Assembly: GCA_938075455.1 (NCBI GenBank)
Contig: CALJHN010000003.1
Coordinates: 98,056-162,055, forward strand
DNA from: an uncultured Flavobacteriales bacterium
GTDB taxonomy: Bacteria; Bacteroidota; Bacteroidia; Flavobacteriales_D; Parvicellaceae
DNA: 64,000 nt
Direction of reading: 5' to 3'
Shown: positions 9,124-18,229 of the stretch, piece after piece
Layout: each line of letters opens with the position of its first letter
How positions within the stretch are numbered: the first letter of the stretch is position 1
Made by a program: the position numbers and the translations under genes
The notes under the pieces: generated by a model
Seen by the model: the letters and a program-made list of their open reading frames with translations, nothing else
The model's database searches: none
What the model was told of the DNA's origin: nothing

Positions 9124-9918
9124 ATGAATGTTTTTAAAGTTATTAGTCCTACCAAAAAAGAAATTCCATTCATATTAAGTATTCCCCATAGTGGAACATC
9201 AATCCCAAATGAAAAATTAGCTTTTTTTAATAAAAAACAACTTAAACTAAAAGAAGATACAGATTGGTTTTTAGATAAACTTTATGATTTTGCACCTGAA
9301 ATGGGTATTACAACAGTTTTAGCTAATTACCATAGATGGGTGGTAGATTTAAATAGAGACCCAGACAATGAACCTTTATACAACGATGGTAGAATTATAA
9401 CCTCCATCTGTCCCAATACCAATTTTAATGGACAAAATATTTACAAGGACAACTATCAACCAGACCAAAAAGAAATTTCCTCTAGAATTGAATCCTACTT
9501 TTCTCCATACCATATTTTTCTTAGTAGCTTAATTAATAAGTTTTTAAAAAACCATTCTAAAGTGATTTTATGGGACGGTCACTCCATTAAAAGATTTGTT
9601 CCTTCCATAAATCCTACTAAATTTCCCGATTTAATCATTGGTAATAACGACCACCAGTCCTGTCAAAAAGAATTAACTAAAATAGCCTTTGACAATTTAA
9701 AAAAATCAGATTATCAAGTTCAAATGAACCATCCATTCAAGGGTGGTTATATTACAAGATTTCATGGTAATCCTAGCAAAGGAATTAACTCTATTCAATT
9801 AGAAATGTCTAAAGATTTATATATGTCAGAAAGGGAGACTATTTACGACCAAAACAAAGCAAATAAAATTCAAAAACTACTTAAATCAACATTCCAAGAA
9901 CTAATTGATCAATTATAA
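9124..9918 (+). CDS. hutG: N-formylglutamate amidohydrolase-like
   Basis: The 264-residue protein matches the N-formylglutamate amidohydrolase family, with the opening FILSIPHSGTSIP, the DTDWFLDKLYDF segment, the WVVDLNRDP block and the WDGHSI metal site. The family hydrolyses N-formyl-L-glutamate to formate and glutamate in the last step of five-step histidine breakdown. It overlaps the following hutF by one base (TAATG), so the two are translationally coupled; HutF makes the substrate of HutG. HutH, HutU and HutI are not in the window. Confidence 0.88.
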   Translation: MNVFKVISPTKKEIPFILSIPHSGTSIPNEKLAFFNKKQLKLKEDTDWFLDKLYDFAPEMGITTVLANYHRWVVDLNRDPDNEPLYNDGRIITSICPNTNFNGQNIYKDNYQPDQKEISSRIESYFSPYHIFLSSLINKFLKNHSKVILWDGHSIKRFVPSINPTKFPDLIIGNNDHQSCQKELTKIAFDNLKKSDYQVQMNHPFKGGYITRFHGNPSKGINSIQLEMSKDLYMSERETIYDQNKANKIQKLLKSTFQELIDQL

Positions 9919-11273
9919 TGGGGAAATTCTACTTTAAAAAAATATTATTCCAAGAAGGCTGGAAGAAAAATGTAAAGATTTCTACAGACAATAATGGGAA
10001 AATCACAGAAATTATCGAAAGCTACCAAGGAAAAGATTACGAAACTGAAGTACAATTGGCTATTCCAGGAATTCCAAATGCTCACTCACATGCATTTCAA
10101 TATGCAATGGCTGGATTAACGGAAGATCATTCTGAAAGTAGATCTTCTAACTTTTGGACTTGGAGAAATGAAATGTATAATTTAGCGCTTAACATAGAAC
10201 CAGATAGCTTACAAGCAATTGCCACTATGCTTTACAGTGAAATGTTAAATAATGGATATACTAGTGTAGTAGAATTTCATTATTTACACCACGATAAAAA
10301 TGGAAGTAAATATTCTAATATTTGTGAACTCGGAGAAAGGCTATTAATTGCGGCCAAAGAAGTAGGAATTCAAATTACACTTATACCAATATTTTATAAT
10401 AAAGGTGGTTTTCAAAAAAAATACGATCCTGAACAAAAAAGATTTATTAGCCATAATTCGGAAGAATATATTCACCTTTTTGAAAAGACTTTAGAAACTA
10501 CAGAAAAATACAAAAGCAATGTTGGAATTGGAGTACATTCTATAAGAGCTGTTAATGAAAAGATGTTGGGAGAAATAAACGATTATAACAAAGACAAATA
10601 CCCTTTTCATCTTCATATAGCTGAACAAATTAAAGAAGTAGATGAATCTAAGAAATATCTTGGATGTAGGCCTGTTGAATGGCTTTACAATAATTTTAAA
10701 ATTGGCAAAAATCACCATCTAGTTCATGCAACTCATTTAACAGAAAAAGAAACTAAATTGATTACTTCTAACAACTCAAATGTTGTTTTATGCCCGATTA
10801 CAGAAGGAAATCTTGCAGATGGAATTTTTAATTATGATTTATATCAAGAGCAAAAAGGTAATTGGTGTATAGGTAGTGATAGCAATGTGGGCTTATCTCC
10901 GTTTGAAGAAATAAGGTTACTTGATTATACCAACAGACTAAAAAGTAATAAAAGAGATACTTTTAAAAATTCCAAATCTGCAAATTCTGGGGAAATTGCT
11001 TTACAAGCTATTTATAATAATGGTCATAAGTCAATGGGAAATATAAAATCAGATTATTTTGATATTGGAGGTTCTTTGGATTTTTTAGATATTGACCATA
11101 ATCATCCTTTAATCTACAATTCTTCAGAAAAAAACTTATTAAATACTATAATTTATAGTACAGATACAAGAAACATAAATAATGCTTACACAAAAGGAAA
11201 AAAAAGAGTAAATGATAAAGGAAATATAATTGCAAATTACAATAATGCAATCAAAAATATAAAAAATTATTAG
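9918..11273 (+). CDS. hutF: formimidoylglutamate deiminase
   Basis: This amidohydrolase-superfamily protein of 451 residues has the metal-binding PNAHSHAFQYAMAG segment, a later histidine (FHLHIAEQ), HATHLT and the SDSNVGLSPFEE aspartate region. With the coupled hutG upstream, it fits HutF, which releases ammonia from N-formimidoyl-L-glutamate to give N-formylglutamate. That pairing is the reason for preferring HutF over related guanine deaminases. Its stop overlaps that of the convergent desaturase gene by 4 bp. Confidence 0.9.
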   Translation: MGKFYFKKILFQEGWKKNVKISTDNNGKITEIIESYQGKDYETEVQLAIPGIPNAHSHAFQYAMAGLTEDHSESRSSNFWTWRNEMYNLALNIEPDSLQAIATMLYSEMLNNGYTSVVEFHYLHHDKNGSKYSNICELGERLLIAAKEVGIQITLIPIFYNKGGFQKKYDPEQKRFISHNSEEYIHLFEKTLETTEKYKSNVGIGVHSIRAVNEKMLGEINDYNKDKYPFHLHIAEQIKEVDESKKYLGCRPVEWLYNNFKIGKNHHLVHATHLTEKETKLITSNNSNVVLCPITEGNLADGIFNYDLYQEQKGNWCIGSDSNVGLSPFEEIRLLDYTNRLKSNKRDTFKNSKSANSGEIALQAIYNNGHKSMGNIKSDYFDIGGSLDFLDIDHNHPLIYNSSEKNLLNTIIYSTDTRNINNAYTKGKKRVNDKGNIIANYNNAIKNIKNY

Positions 11274-12232
11274 TCTCTTCCCATCGTTTTCAAATGGCTG
11301 AAATGGTGCTTTAAGGCGCTAATAAAAGTATTACTTGCATGATAAGGTAAATTATACTCCTCAGCTGTTTTTTTAACGATTTTAGCAATATCGTGGTAAT
11401 GAACGTGACAGATATTAGGAAAAAGATGGTGTTCAATTTGGTAGTTTAAACCTCCAATAAACCAGGAGAAAAAAGACTTAGAATTTGAAAAATTGGCAGT
11501 AGTTTCTAATTGATGAACATACCAATTTTTCTCAACCATACCATCTTTATTTGGTGAAGGAAATTCTGTTTGATCAACTATGTGAGCACACAAAAAGACA
11601 GTTGACAAGAAAAAACCAGCAATGAACTCCATTATGAAAAAGCCAGCTAAATTAATTCCAAGGTTACCAGTAACTAAGGTTGGTAAAACTAGAATTAAAA
11701 ATACATAAATGACTTTCCAAAAAAGTAGGGAAAATATTGCTTTGGTAAAAGAAATTCCTTGAGATTTTAATAGACCTTTTTTATTGTACTTAATTAGCTG
11801 GATAAAATCTTTGCTTACCAACCATGAAATTGTTAATAAGCCATATATAAACCAAGCATAAATATGTTGGAATTTATGTAAAGTTTTTTTCTCTTGATCG
11901 TGAGAAAACCTAAGTATTATACCTGCATCTACATCTTCGTCCATTCCAATAATATTGGTATAAGTGTGGTGAAGAACATTGTGTTGAATTCTCCAGTTTA
12001 AGTCATAACCTCCGCAAATATTTAAAAAGTAACCGATCCATTTATTTACAGTCATATTTTTTGAATATGCATTGTGGTTTCCATCGTGCATTACAGCCAT
12101 TCCAATACCTGCCATTCCAAAACCAATAATGGCCCATAGTAATAAAATTATTGGAGAAGAAAGTTTCAGTGTCAATATAAGTATAAAAGGAACAATATAA
12201 ATGGCCATCATGAAAAATGTCTTAAATAACAT
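11270..12232 (-). CDS. fatty acid desaturase, front-end type (copy 1; start codon unclear)
   Basis: From the first ATG the protein has 320 residues with several membrane segments and three histidine boxes: HDGNHN, HNVLHH and QIEHH. A third box starting with Gln is typical of front-end (delta-5/6-like) desaturases; no cytochrome b5 domain is present. The neighbour at 12411-13496 is a close paralogue. The frame upstream of this ATG stays open to a TAA at 12362-12364 and encodes FVKVLRKRVNSYFKENNISK, which matches the paralogue's FVKTLKKRVDNYFMENKISK. The true protein therefore probably begins near 12330-12355, yet no ATG, GTG or TTG is found there. Either an unusual start (ATT, ATC or ATA) is used, or the original start was lost and the shorter form is made. 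Confidence 0.88.
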   Translation of the reverse strand: MLFKTFFMMAIYIVPFILILTLKLSSPIILLLWAIIGFGMAGIGMAVMHDGNHNAYSKNMTVNKWIGYFLNICGGYDLNWRIQHNVLHHTYTNIIGMDEDVDAGIILRFSHDQEKKTLHKFQHIYAWFIYGLLTISWLVSKDFIQLIKYNKKGLLKSQGISFTKAIFSLLFWKVIYVFLILVLPTLVTGNLGINLAGFFIMEFIAGFFLSTVFLCAHIVDQTEFPSPNKDGMVEKNWYVHQLETTANFSNSKSFFSWFIGGLNYQIEHHLFPNICHVHYHDIAKIVKKTAEEYNLPYHASNTFISALKHHFSHLKTMGRD

Positions 12233-12410
12233 AGCTGCATTATGGTTTTTAGAAATATTGTTTTCCTTAAAATAAGAATTAACTCTTTTTCTTAAAACCT
12301 TTACAAATTCAGGCTTTGTTGTATCGAACTTTATGTTTTTGACTGTTGAGATAATTAAATTTTACGCAAATAAATGTAGTTTTAACTTAACTTTTTTTTT
12401 GTTCAATGTT

Positions 12411-13496
12411 TTATGCCATGTTACAAGAACCCAAATGTTTCAAGAATTTGTAATGACTACGAACAGCAGAAAACATGTTTTTATAAGATTTATAAGGAAC
12501 ATTAAATTCCTGAGCTGTAGACTGAACTATTTTACTAATTTTTTTGTAATGAATGTGGCAAATATTAGGAAAAAGATGGTGTTCGATTTGAAAATTTAAA
12601 CCACCAATAAACCAAGAAAGTAGTTTAGAGTTCATAGCAAAATTACAAGTAGTATTTAATTGATGAACAAACCAATTTTTATCCACTACTCTACTCTCAT
12701 TTGGAGAATTGAAATCATTAGGCTCCATTACATGTGCACATTGAAATACAACAGATAAAATAAGACCCGCAGTATAGTGCATGGTAAAATATCCTATAAG
12801 TACAAACCACCAATTATCTAAGAAAATTAGGGGCAAGACTAAAGCGTAAGTGTAGTAAATAACTTTATATAAAACAAGAAGTGCCATTTGATTGGTGAAA
12901 TTTCTTTTTTGAATCTTTAAAAGACCATTCTTGTGGTATCTTATTAGCTGCAGAAAATCTTTTTCGAAAGACCATTGTATTGTCATAAGACCATATAAAA
13001 ACCATGCGTATAAATGTTGGTATTTATGGTGTTTTTTTAATTTTTGATCTGGTGAAAATCTAAAGAGTAATCCTGAATCTAAATCTTCATCCATAGAAGA
13101 TATATTGGTATAAGTGTGATGCAAAACATTGTGTTGTATTCTCCAATTAATATAGTTACCTCCTAAAAAAGTAATAAAAAAACCAAAGAAATTATTTATT
13201 TTTTTATTTTTTGAATAAGCTCCATGGTTAGCATCGTGCATTACTGACATTCCAATACCTGCCATTCCAAATCCCATGGCAAACCATAAAATAATAGAAA
13301 AGTAAGAAGCATTGAATATGTAAAGTAGAGAATAAGATCCAAAATAAAGTATAATTAAAAGAATTGTCTTAAGAAACATATTGAAATTAGCATGTTTAGA
13401 AATTTTATTTTCCATGAAATAATTATCAACTCTTTTTTTAAGAGTTTTAACAAAAACACTTTTTTTCCTGTCGAAGATTATAGATTTAAAACTCAT
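12411..13496 (-). CDS. fatty acid desaturase, front-end type (copy 2)
   Basis: The 361-residue integral membrane desaturase has histidine boxes HDANH, HNVLHH and QIEHH, plus further conserved His (QCAHVME). These ligate the diiron centre that inserts a double bond into an acyl chain. It lies upstream of, and parallel to, copy 1, and the two look like a tandem duplication. The start is a clear ATG (MSFKSIIFDRKK). The substrate and bond position cannot be told; the Gln-started third box favours a front-end type. Confidence 0.92.
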   Translation of the reverse strand: MSFKSIIFDRKKSVFVKTLKKRVDNYFMENKISKHANFNMFLKTILLIILYFGSYSLLYIFNASYFSIILWFAMGFGMAGIGMSVMHDANHGAYSKNKKINNFFGFFITFLGGNYINWRIQHNVLHHTYTNISSMDEDLDSGLLFRFSPDQKLKKHHKYQHLYAWFLYGLMTIQWSFEKDFLQLIRYHKNGLLKIQKRNFTNQMALLVLYKVIYYTYALVLPLIFLDNWWFVLIGYFTMHYTAGLILSVVFQCAHVMEPNDFNSPNESRVVDKNWFVHQLNTTCNFAMNSKLLSWFIGGLNFQIEHHLFPNICHIHYKKISKIVQSTAQEFNVPYKSYKNMFSAVRSHYKFLKHLGSCNMA

Positions 13497-13595
13497 AGTC
13501 CTAATTTAAAGTAAATGTAGGACATTAATTTAAAGATATATATTCATGTTTAATGTGTAATTAACATTATTATGAACATCAAAATCAATTAATGA

Positions 13596-14927
13596 TTACT
13601 TTTCATGCTCTACAAAATCGATCCCATAATTCTTAAGTTCTTTTAAAACTGAATCATAAATTTGCTTATCTAATGGTAATACTACTCCTCTTGTTTTGAT
13701 GCTTCCATTAAGCAACATTTTAGTGGCAATCCCAAGTGGCAATCCAACAGTGTCGCTCATAGCAGTAAGATTGGAGTCTTCTCCGATATAAGCCATATGA
13801 GATATTAACATCTTTTCAATTTTATCAAGTTTATAAGTAACTCTATGCCACATTACAATCATGTCTTTGTCTTGAGGACTTAACGTCCATTTATCCTGAA
13901 GTATTTTTTGTAATATTTGAGCTGGAGATGCGTCTTTAAGACCTATTTTTTTATCTTCAAAAATACCTAACCAAACTAATTTTTCCCACATGTAATCGTC
14001 TTGCTCTATTCTAAGGTAGTGACGAAGCTTTAGTTCCACAGAATCGTGAGTATTAAATTTAAGAAAAGAATTTATAAATTCTCTATTAGTCATGTTCTCT
14101 GACCCTTCAACAATGTAAGAATCATCAGTAGCTCCAAGTTGAACAAAAATATTCCAAGCCCTACAGAAACCTACTTTTCTTAAAGTGCCTCTATACATAG
14201 TAGAAGTATTATCCAATTCGTAAATAGATCTGTATTTTAATGAATCTCTATTTGGATAACCTTCGAATTTTCCATATCCTGGAACATCAATTATTTCTGT
14301 TCTTCTAAATAGCTTATGATAAGGTATGTACTTATACTTCCCCTCTTTTATAAATTTAGCACTCCCACCTTGACCTGCTAAAACAACATTTCTTGGATTC
14401 CATGTGAACTTATAATTCCAAGGGTTATTATCGCTTTCAGGTGCAACTAATCCACCGGTGTAAGATTCAAATCCACTTACTTCTCCGCCTTTAGCTTTAA
14501 CCTGATCAATAAGTTTTTTTGCAGACATATGATCAATCCCTGGATCTAACCCTAGTTCATTTAATACCAAAACTTTGTTCTTTAAAGCATTCTCATTTAA
14601 TGTTTTGATTTCATCTGTTATATAACTTGGTGTAATAACATGAACACCACAATCTACGGAGTCTTTCAACACCTTAAAATGCATATGCGCTGGAAGCATA
14701 GATATCACTACATCTGAAGATTTTATATATTCTTTTCTTTTGACATCGTCATTTGCATCTAGCTGATAAGAAAATCCATTTGGATGATTGCCTATCTTGC
14801 TCTCGGCCAACTTTAAATTAAAGTCTACTACGGTCACCGTCCATTTTTCTAGATCTGAATTATCTAACAAATATTTAATAAGTGAAGTAGAGGATCTTCC
14901 GGAACCAATGACCAATATTTTTTTCAT
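13596..14927 (-). CDS. saccharopine dehydrogenase-family reductase (LYS9-like)
   Basis: The 443-residue protein has an N-terminal Rossmann motif (VIGSGRSSTS), the saccharopine dehydrogenase NAD(P) domain, and the C-terminal catalytic domain beginning near NELGLDPGIDHMSA. It resembles saccharopine dehydrogenase (glutamate-forming), which in lysine breakdown yields 2-aminoadipate semialdehyde and glutamate. A lysine-ketoglutarate reductase partner is not in the window. It could instead be a related carboxynorspermidine synthase-type enzyme, but the GLDPGIDHMSA segment favours the lysine pathway. It lies 99 bp upstream of desaturase copy 2 on the same strand. Confidence 0.85.
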   Translation of the reverse strand: MKKILVIGSGRSSTSLIKYLLDNSDLEKWTVTVVDFNLKLAESKIGNHPNGFSYQLDANDDVKRKEYIKSSDVVISMLPAHMHFKVLKDSVDCGVHVITPSYITDEIKTLNENALKNKVLVLNELGLDPGIDHMSAKKLIDQVKAKGGEVSGFESYTGGLVAPESDNNPWNYKFTWNPRNVVLAGQGGSAKFIKEGKYKYIPYHKLFRRTEIIDVPGYGKFEGYPNRDSLKYRSIYELDNTSTMYRGTLRKVGFCRAWNIFVQLGATDDSYIVEGSENMTNREFINSFLKFNTHDSVELKLRHYLRIEQDDYMWEKLVWLGIFEDKKIGLKDASPAQILQKILQDKWTLSPQDKDMIVMWHRVTYKLDKIEKMLISHMAYIGEDSNLTAMSDTVGLPLGIATKMLLNGSIKTRGVVLPLDKQIYDSVLKELKNYGIDFVEHEK

Positions 14928-14960
14928 ATTTATTTTTTATAAATGCTAACCAATCATTTT

Positions 14961-14989
14961 TTGTTTTGATAGAATAGAATTTATATTTG
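14961..14989 (+). promoter_or_regulatory. Bacteroidota-type promoter of the DUF423 gene
   Basis: TTG at 14961-14963 and TATATTTG at 14982-14989 are 18 bp apart and match the -33/-7 consensus (TTG, TAnnTTTG). The -7 element ends 10 nt before the ATG, so the leader would be only a few bases long. Confidence 0.65.
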
Positions 14990-14999
14990 CTCACAATAT

Positions 15000-15398
15000 A
15001 TGAAAACAGATCGGTTATTTTTATCATTTTCAATACTTGGAATAGCAATTGCTACATTATTTGGAGCATTTGGTGCTCATTCTCTAAAGGATTTATTTTC
15101 CACATATGAAATGGATGTATGGAACAAAGGAATATTCTATCAGATTTCTAATTCTTTGGGAGTAATGATTTTACTGAATTTGAGAAAAATTGAGCTAATT
15201 AAAAAAAATGATTTACCTTTTTATCTTATAATAACAGGAATTGTTTTTTTTTCTTTCTCATTATATATAATTTCTTTAACAAATGTTTTTCTTGACCCTC
15301 AACATTGGCTTAAAACATTTATGATTCCTATAACTCCTATTGGAGGAAGTTTGATAATCATAGGATGGATTTTAGTTTTTCTTGGTATTAAAAAATGA
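15000..15398 (+). CDS. DUF423-family membrane protein
   Basis: The 132-residue protein has four predicted membrane segments and the family opening with GIAIATLFGAFGAHSLK. DUF423 (YgdD/TMEM256-like) proteins are small inner-membrane proteins of unknown function. It stands between the divergent saccharopine dehydrogenase gene and the iron transporter operon, with a promoter of its own directly upstream. Confidence 0.88.
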   Translation: MKTDRLFLSFSILGIAIATLFGAFGAHSLKDLFSTYEMDVWNKGIFYQISNSLGVMILLNLRKIELIKKNDLPFYLIITGIVFFSFSLYIISLTNVFLDPQHWLKTFMIPITPIGGSLIIIGWILVFLGIKK

Positions 15399-15442
15399 AA
15401 ATTGTTGATGGATTTTTAAAAATAAAAAAAATAAAAAAAACC

Positions 15443-15465
15443 TTATTTAGATTTATTCTAAATAA
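15443..15465. promoter_or_regulatory. Fur-like box upstream of fbpA
   Basis: Inverted arms TTATTTAGA (15443-15451) and TCTAAATAA (15457-15465) pair perfectly around TTTAT. The site lies immediately upstream of a -7 element at 15467, so a bound repressor would cover the -33 region. A second site of nearly the same sequence is at 19063-19085 before another iron-related operon, supporting an iron-responsive Fur-family operator. Assignment to Fur is inference. Confidence 0.75.
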
Positions 15466-15466
15466 A

Positions 15467-15474
15467 TATATTTG
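15467..15474 (+). promoter_or_regulatory. -7 promoter element of fbpABC
   Basis: TATATTTG fits TAnnTTTG exactly and lies 23 bp before the fbpA ATG and 1 bp after the Fur-like box. The -33 position falls inside the box. Confidence 0.6.
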
Positions 15475-15497
15475 CAAAAAATTTATTTATATCCATC

Positions 15498-16547
15498 ATG
15501 ATTAGAATATACACCACCTTACTATTTGCCTTCTTAATTGCTATTTCTTGTACAAACAACAATAAAATAAAAAATGCAAATGAGAAAAAGGAAATAGAAT
15601 CTTTAACTCTTTACACCCACAGACATTACGATTCTGATAAATTAATTTTTAAAAAATTTGAACAAAAAACTGGTATCAAAATAAATGTTGTGAAAGCAAG
15701 TGCAGATGAATTGATTCAAAAAATGGAAACAGAAGGCAATCAATCACCAGCAGATTTATTACTAACCGTAGACGCTGGTCGTTTAGTAAGAGCTAAAAAT
15801 AAGAATCTTCTTCAGTCTTCTAGTTCTGATATTTTAAATACTACCATTCCATCCCATCTCAAAGATTCTAGCAATTACTGGTTTGGTTTAACCAAAAGAG
15901 CTAGAGTAATAGTATTTAACAAAACCACTGTTAAGCCATCTGATTTATCAGATTATGAAGATTTAGTAAATGACAGATGGAATAATAAAATTTTAATTCG
16001 TTCATCAAATAATATTTACAATCAATCTCTTATGGCATCAATTATTGCCAACAATGGTGAGGATTCAGCAAGAAAATGGGCTAAAGGGATAGTAAATAAT
16101 TTTGCAAGAACACCAAAAGGAAACGATAGAGACCAAGTGAAAGCAATTTTAGCAAATGAAGGAGATCTTGCAATTATCAATACATATTATTTGGGTAAAC
16201 TTATTAATTCGAACGACTCCAATGAAGTAGCTGCTGGAAATGCAGTGGGTATATTTTTTCCAAATCAAGAAAACAGAGGTACACACATAAATGTTAGTGG
16301 GATTGGTGTTTCGAAAAGTTCAAAAAATAAAGAAAATGCAATTAAATTCATTGAATTTTTAATTAGTAAAGATATTCAAGAGATTTTTGCAAAAGCGAAT
16401 TACGAATACCCTGTTAACAAGGACGCACAATCTTCTGAATTATTAAAATCATGGGGGGAATTTAAAGAAGATAACTTATCTTTAACAAGGCTTGGTGAAT
16501 TAAATAAGAAAGCAGTAATTCTTTTCGATGAGGTTAAATGGCCTTAA
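15498..16547 (+). CDS. fbpA: iron(III) ABC transporter substrate-binding lipoprotein
   Basis: The 349-residue protein has a lipoprotein signal with lipobox AISC (Cys18), then a periplasmic binding fold of the ferric-binding FbpA/FutA class. The early LYTHRHYDSDKL segment and the later Tyr pair in INTYYLGKL are where family members place iron ligands. As a lipoprotein it would present Fe(III) to the permease encoded 21 bp downstream. A Fur-like box and promoter precede it, so expression under iron limitation is expected. The symbol is by family; no strain-specific evidence is available. Confidence 0.88.
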   Translation: MIRIYTTLLFAFLIAISCTNNNKIKNANEKKEIESLTLYTHRHYDSDKLIFKKFEQKTGIKINVVKASADELIQKMETEGNQSPADLLLTVDAGRLVRAKNKNLLQSSSSDILNTTIPSHLKDSSNYWFGLTKRARVIVFNKTTVKPSDLSDYEDLVNDRWNNKILIRSSNNIYNQSLMASIIANNGEDSARKWAKGIVNNFARTPKGNDRDQVKAILANEGDLAIINTYYLGKLINSNDSNEVAAGNAVGIFFPNQENRGTHINVSGIGVSKSSKNKENAIKFIEFLISKDIQEIFAKANYEYPVNKDAQSSELLKSWGEFKEDNLSLTRLGELNKKAVILFDEVKWP

Positions 16548-16567
16548 GCTAAACCTTAAATAAAAAG

Positions 16568-18202
16568 ATGTTTTTAAAAATAAAACATTTTAAAAGAGAC
16601 TTTAATAAATGGACGGTTCTCATAGTAGCTGTAAGTTTATTTTTAGCAATACCTGTTTTTTCAATCTTAATAAGTCTTTTTAGAGGAAATGGCGAAATGT
16701 GGGAACATATCACCACTTATTTTCTTTTTGATTATATTAAAAATTCTATAATCTTAATTTTTGGTACTGGATTATTGACATTTACAATAGGGACTTCTTC
16801 CGCCTGGATTATCTCAAAATATACTTTTAGATATAAGAAAATTATTGAATGGTTATTATTTATGCCATTAGCAATTCCTTCTTACATAGTTGCATATACC
16901 TACGTTGGTTTAATTGGAAATGGAGGTACATTCATTGAGATTTTGAGGGATTTTGGCTTCTCTGTAATAAGAGTTGAGATGATGAATATTTATGGTTTAA
17001 TTTGGGTTTTAAGTTTTTCTCTATATCCATATGTTTATGCTGGAACAAGAACTATTTTTCAAAGCTATCCTTCTCAACTTAAACATACAGCATCTTTACT
17101 TGGCGTTTCTAATAAAAAATATTTTTTCACAGTAGCTCTTCCACTAGCATCTCCAGCAATAATTGGTGGTTTGTTTTTAGTATTTATGGAAGTTTTAAAT
17201 GATTATGGAGCTGCAAAATATTATGGTGTTAGTACATTCACTACTGGAATATTTAGAACATGGACAGCACTAGAGGATTTACAATCATCAATTTACTTAT
17301 CAGCAATTCTGGTAATTTTAGTATTTATTTTAGTTCTCATAGTAAAATGGTTAAGAGGAAGAAGGTCCTACAATTTAACTCAAACCAATACCAACCAAAA
17401 GAGTACCGAAAACAGAGTAAAAATTAGTGGGTTAAAAAAAATTCTCTATTTGGGAATTCTTCTAATTCCTATACTGTTTGGTTTTATTCTGCCTTTAATT
17501 CAACTTGTAATTTGGGGAATACAAACCTTTGATTCTATGTTTAATAACGATTTGATTATTTTAGGATTAGAAAGCCTATCGTTAGGTCTTTCCACCGCTC
17601 TTCTTGTTGTTTTTCTTGCCTGTTTATTAATCTACCTTTCAAAATGGAATTATTTGAAACGATTCAATATTTTTTCAAGAATTGCAACCCTGGGTTATGT
17701 TATTCCAGGAGCAATTATTGGAGTTGGAATTATAAGGACAAGTAAATCTTTGACAGATTTATTTAGTTTCAAATTCGATTTTGAAATTGGACACCTTGTT
17801 TACAATAGTATTTTGGTGCTCATTTATGCATATCTATTTAGATTTATCGCAGTAGCTTATAACTCTATTGAGGGAAATACTCTAAAGATTGGTAATAACC
17901 TTTCAGAGTCTTCCTATTTACTAGGCTACGGAAAAATTAAAACTTTTATTAAAATAGATTTTCCTTTATTAAGAAGTGCTCTGCTAAGTTCTTTTATATT
18001 GGTACTAATAGATGTAATGAAAGAGTTGCCTCTTACTCTGATTTTAAAACCTTATAACTTAAGTACACTAGCAGTAAGAGCCTACGAATACGCAGAAGAT
18101 GAAAGAGTAGCTGAAGCTGCTCTCCCAGCATTATTTTTAATATTTTTAATTGGAACTATGATTACATTATTAAATTATAAGGTGAGAGAAAATAAACAAT
18201 AA
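16568..18202 (+). CDS. fbpB: iron(III) ABC transporter permease (fused double domain)
   Basis: The 544-residue protein has about twelve membrane segments in two halves. Each half carries a binding-protein-dependent transport loop: HTASLLGVSNKKYFFTVALP near residue 177 and SSYLLGYGKIKTFIKIDFP near 455. The double-length architecture is typical of FbpB/FutB ferric permeases. It forms the membrane channel between FbpA and FbpC and lies between their genes in the same operon. Confidence 0.92.
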   Translation: MFLKIKHFKRDFNKWTVLIVAVSLFLAIPVFSILISLFRGNGEMWEHITTYFLFDYIKNSIILIFGTGLLTFTIGTSSAWIISKYTFRYKKIIEWLLFMPLAIPSYIVAYTYVGLIGNGGTFIEILRDFGFSVIRVEMMNIYGLIWVLSFSLYPYVYAGTRTIFQSYPSQLKHTASLLGVSNKKYFFTVALPLASPAIIGGLFLVFMEVLNDYGAAKYYGVSTFTTGIFRTWTALEDLQSSIYLSAILVILVFILVLIVKWLRGRRSYNLTQTNTNQKSTENRVKISGLKKILYLGILLIPILFGFILPLIQLVIWGIQTFDSMFNNDLIILGLESLSLGLSTALLVVFLACLLIYLSKWNYLKRFNIFSRIATLGYVIPGAIIGVGIIRTSKSLTDLFSFKFDFEIGHLVYNSILVLIYAYLFRFIAVAYNSIEGNTLKIGNNLSESSYLLGYGKIKTFIKIDFPLLRSALLSSFILVLIDVMKELPLTLILKPYNLSTLAVRAYEYAEDERVAEAALPALFLIFLIGTMITLLNYKVRENKQ

Positions 18203-18229
18203 GTAAAATTTGGTTAATACATTATTATT

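Noticed and set aside
12333..12599. 88-codon + strand frame between the desaturases
   Set aside because: It is antisense to desaturase copy 2 and to the conserved extension of copy 1; the sequence has no recognisable feature.
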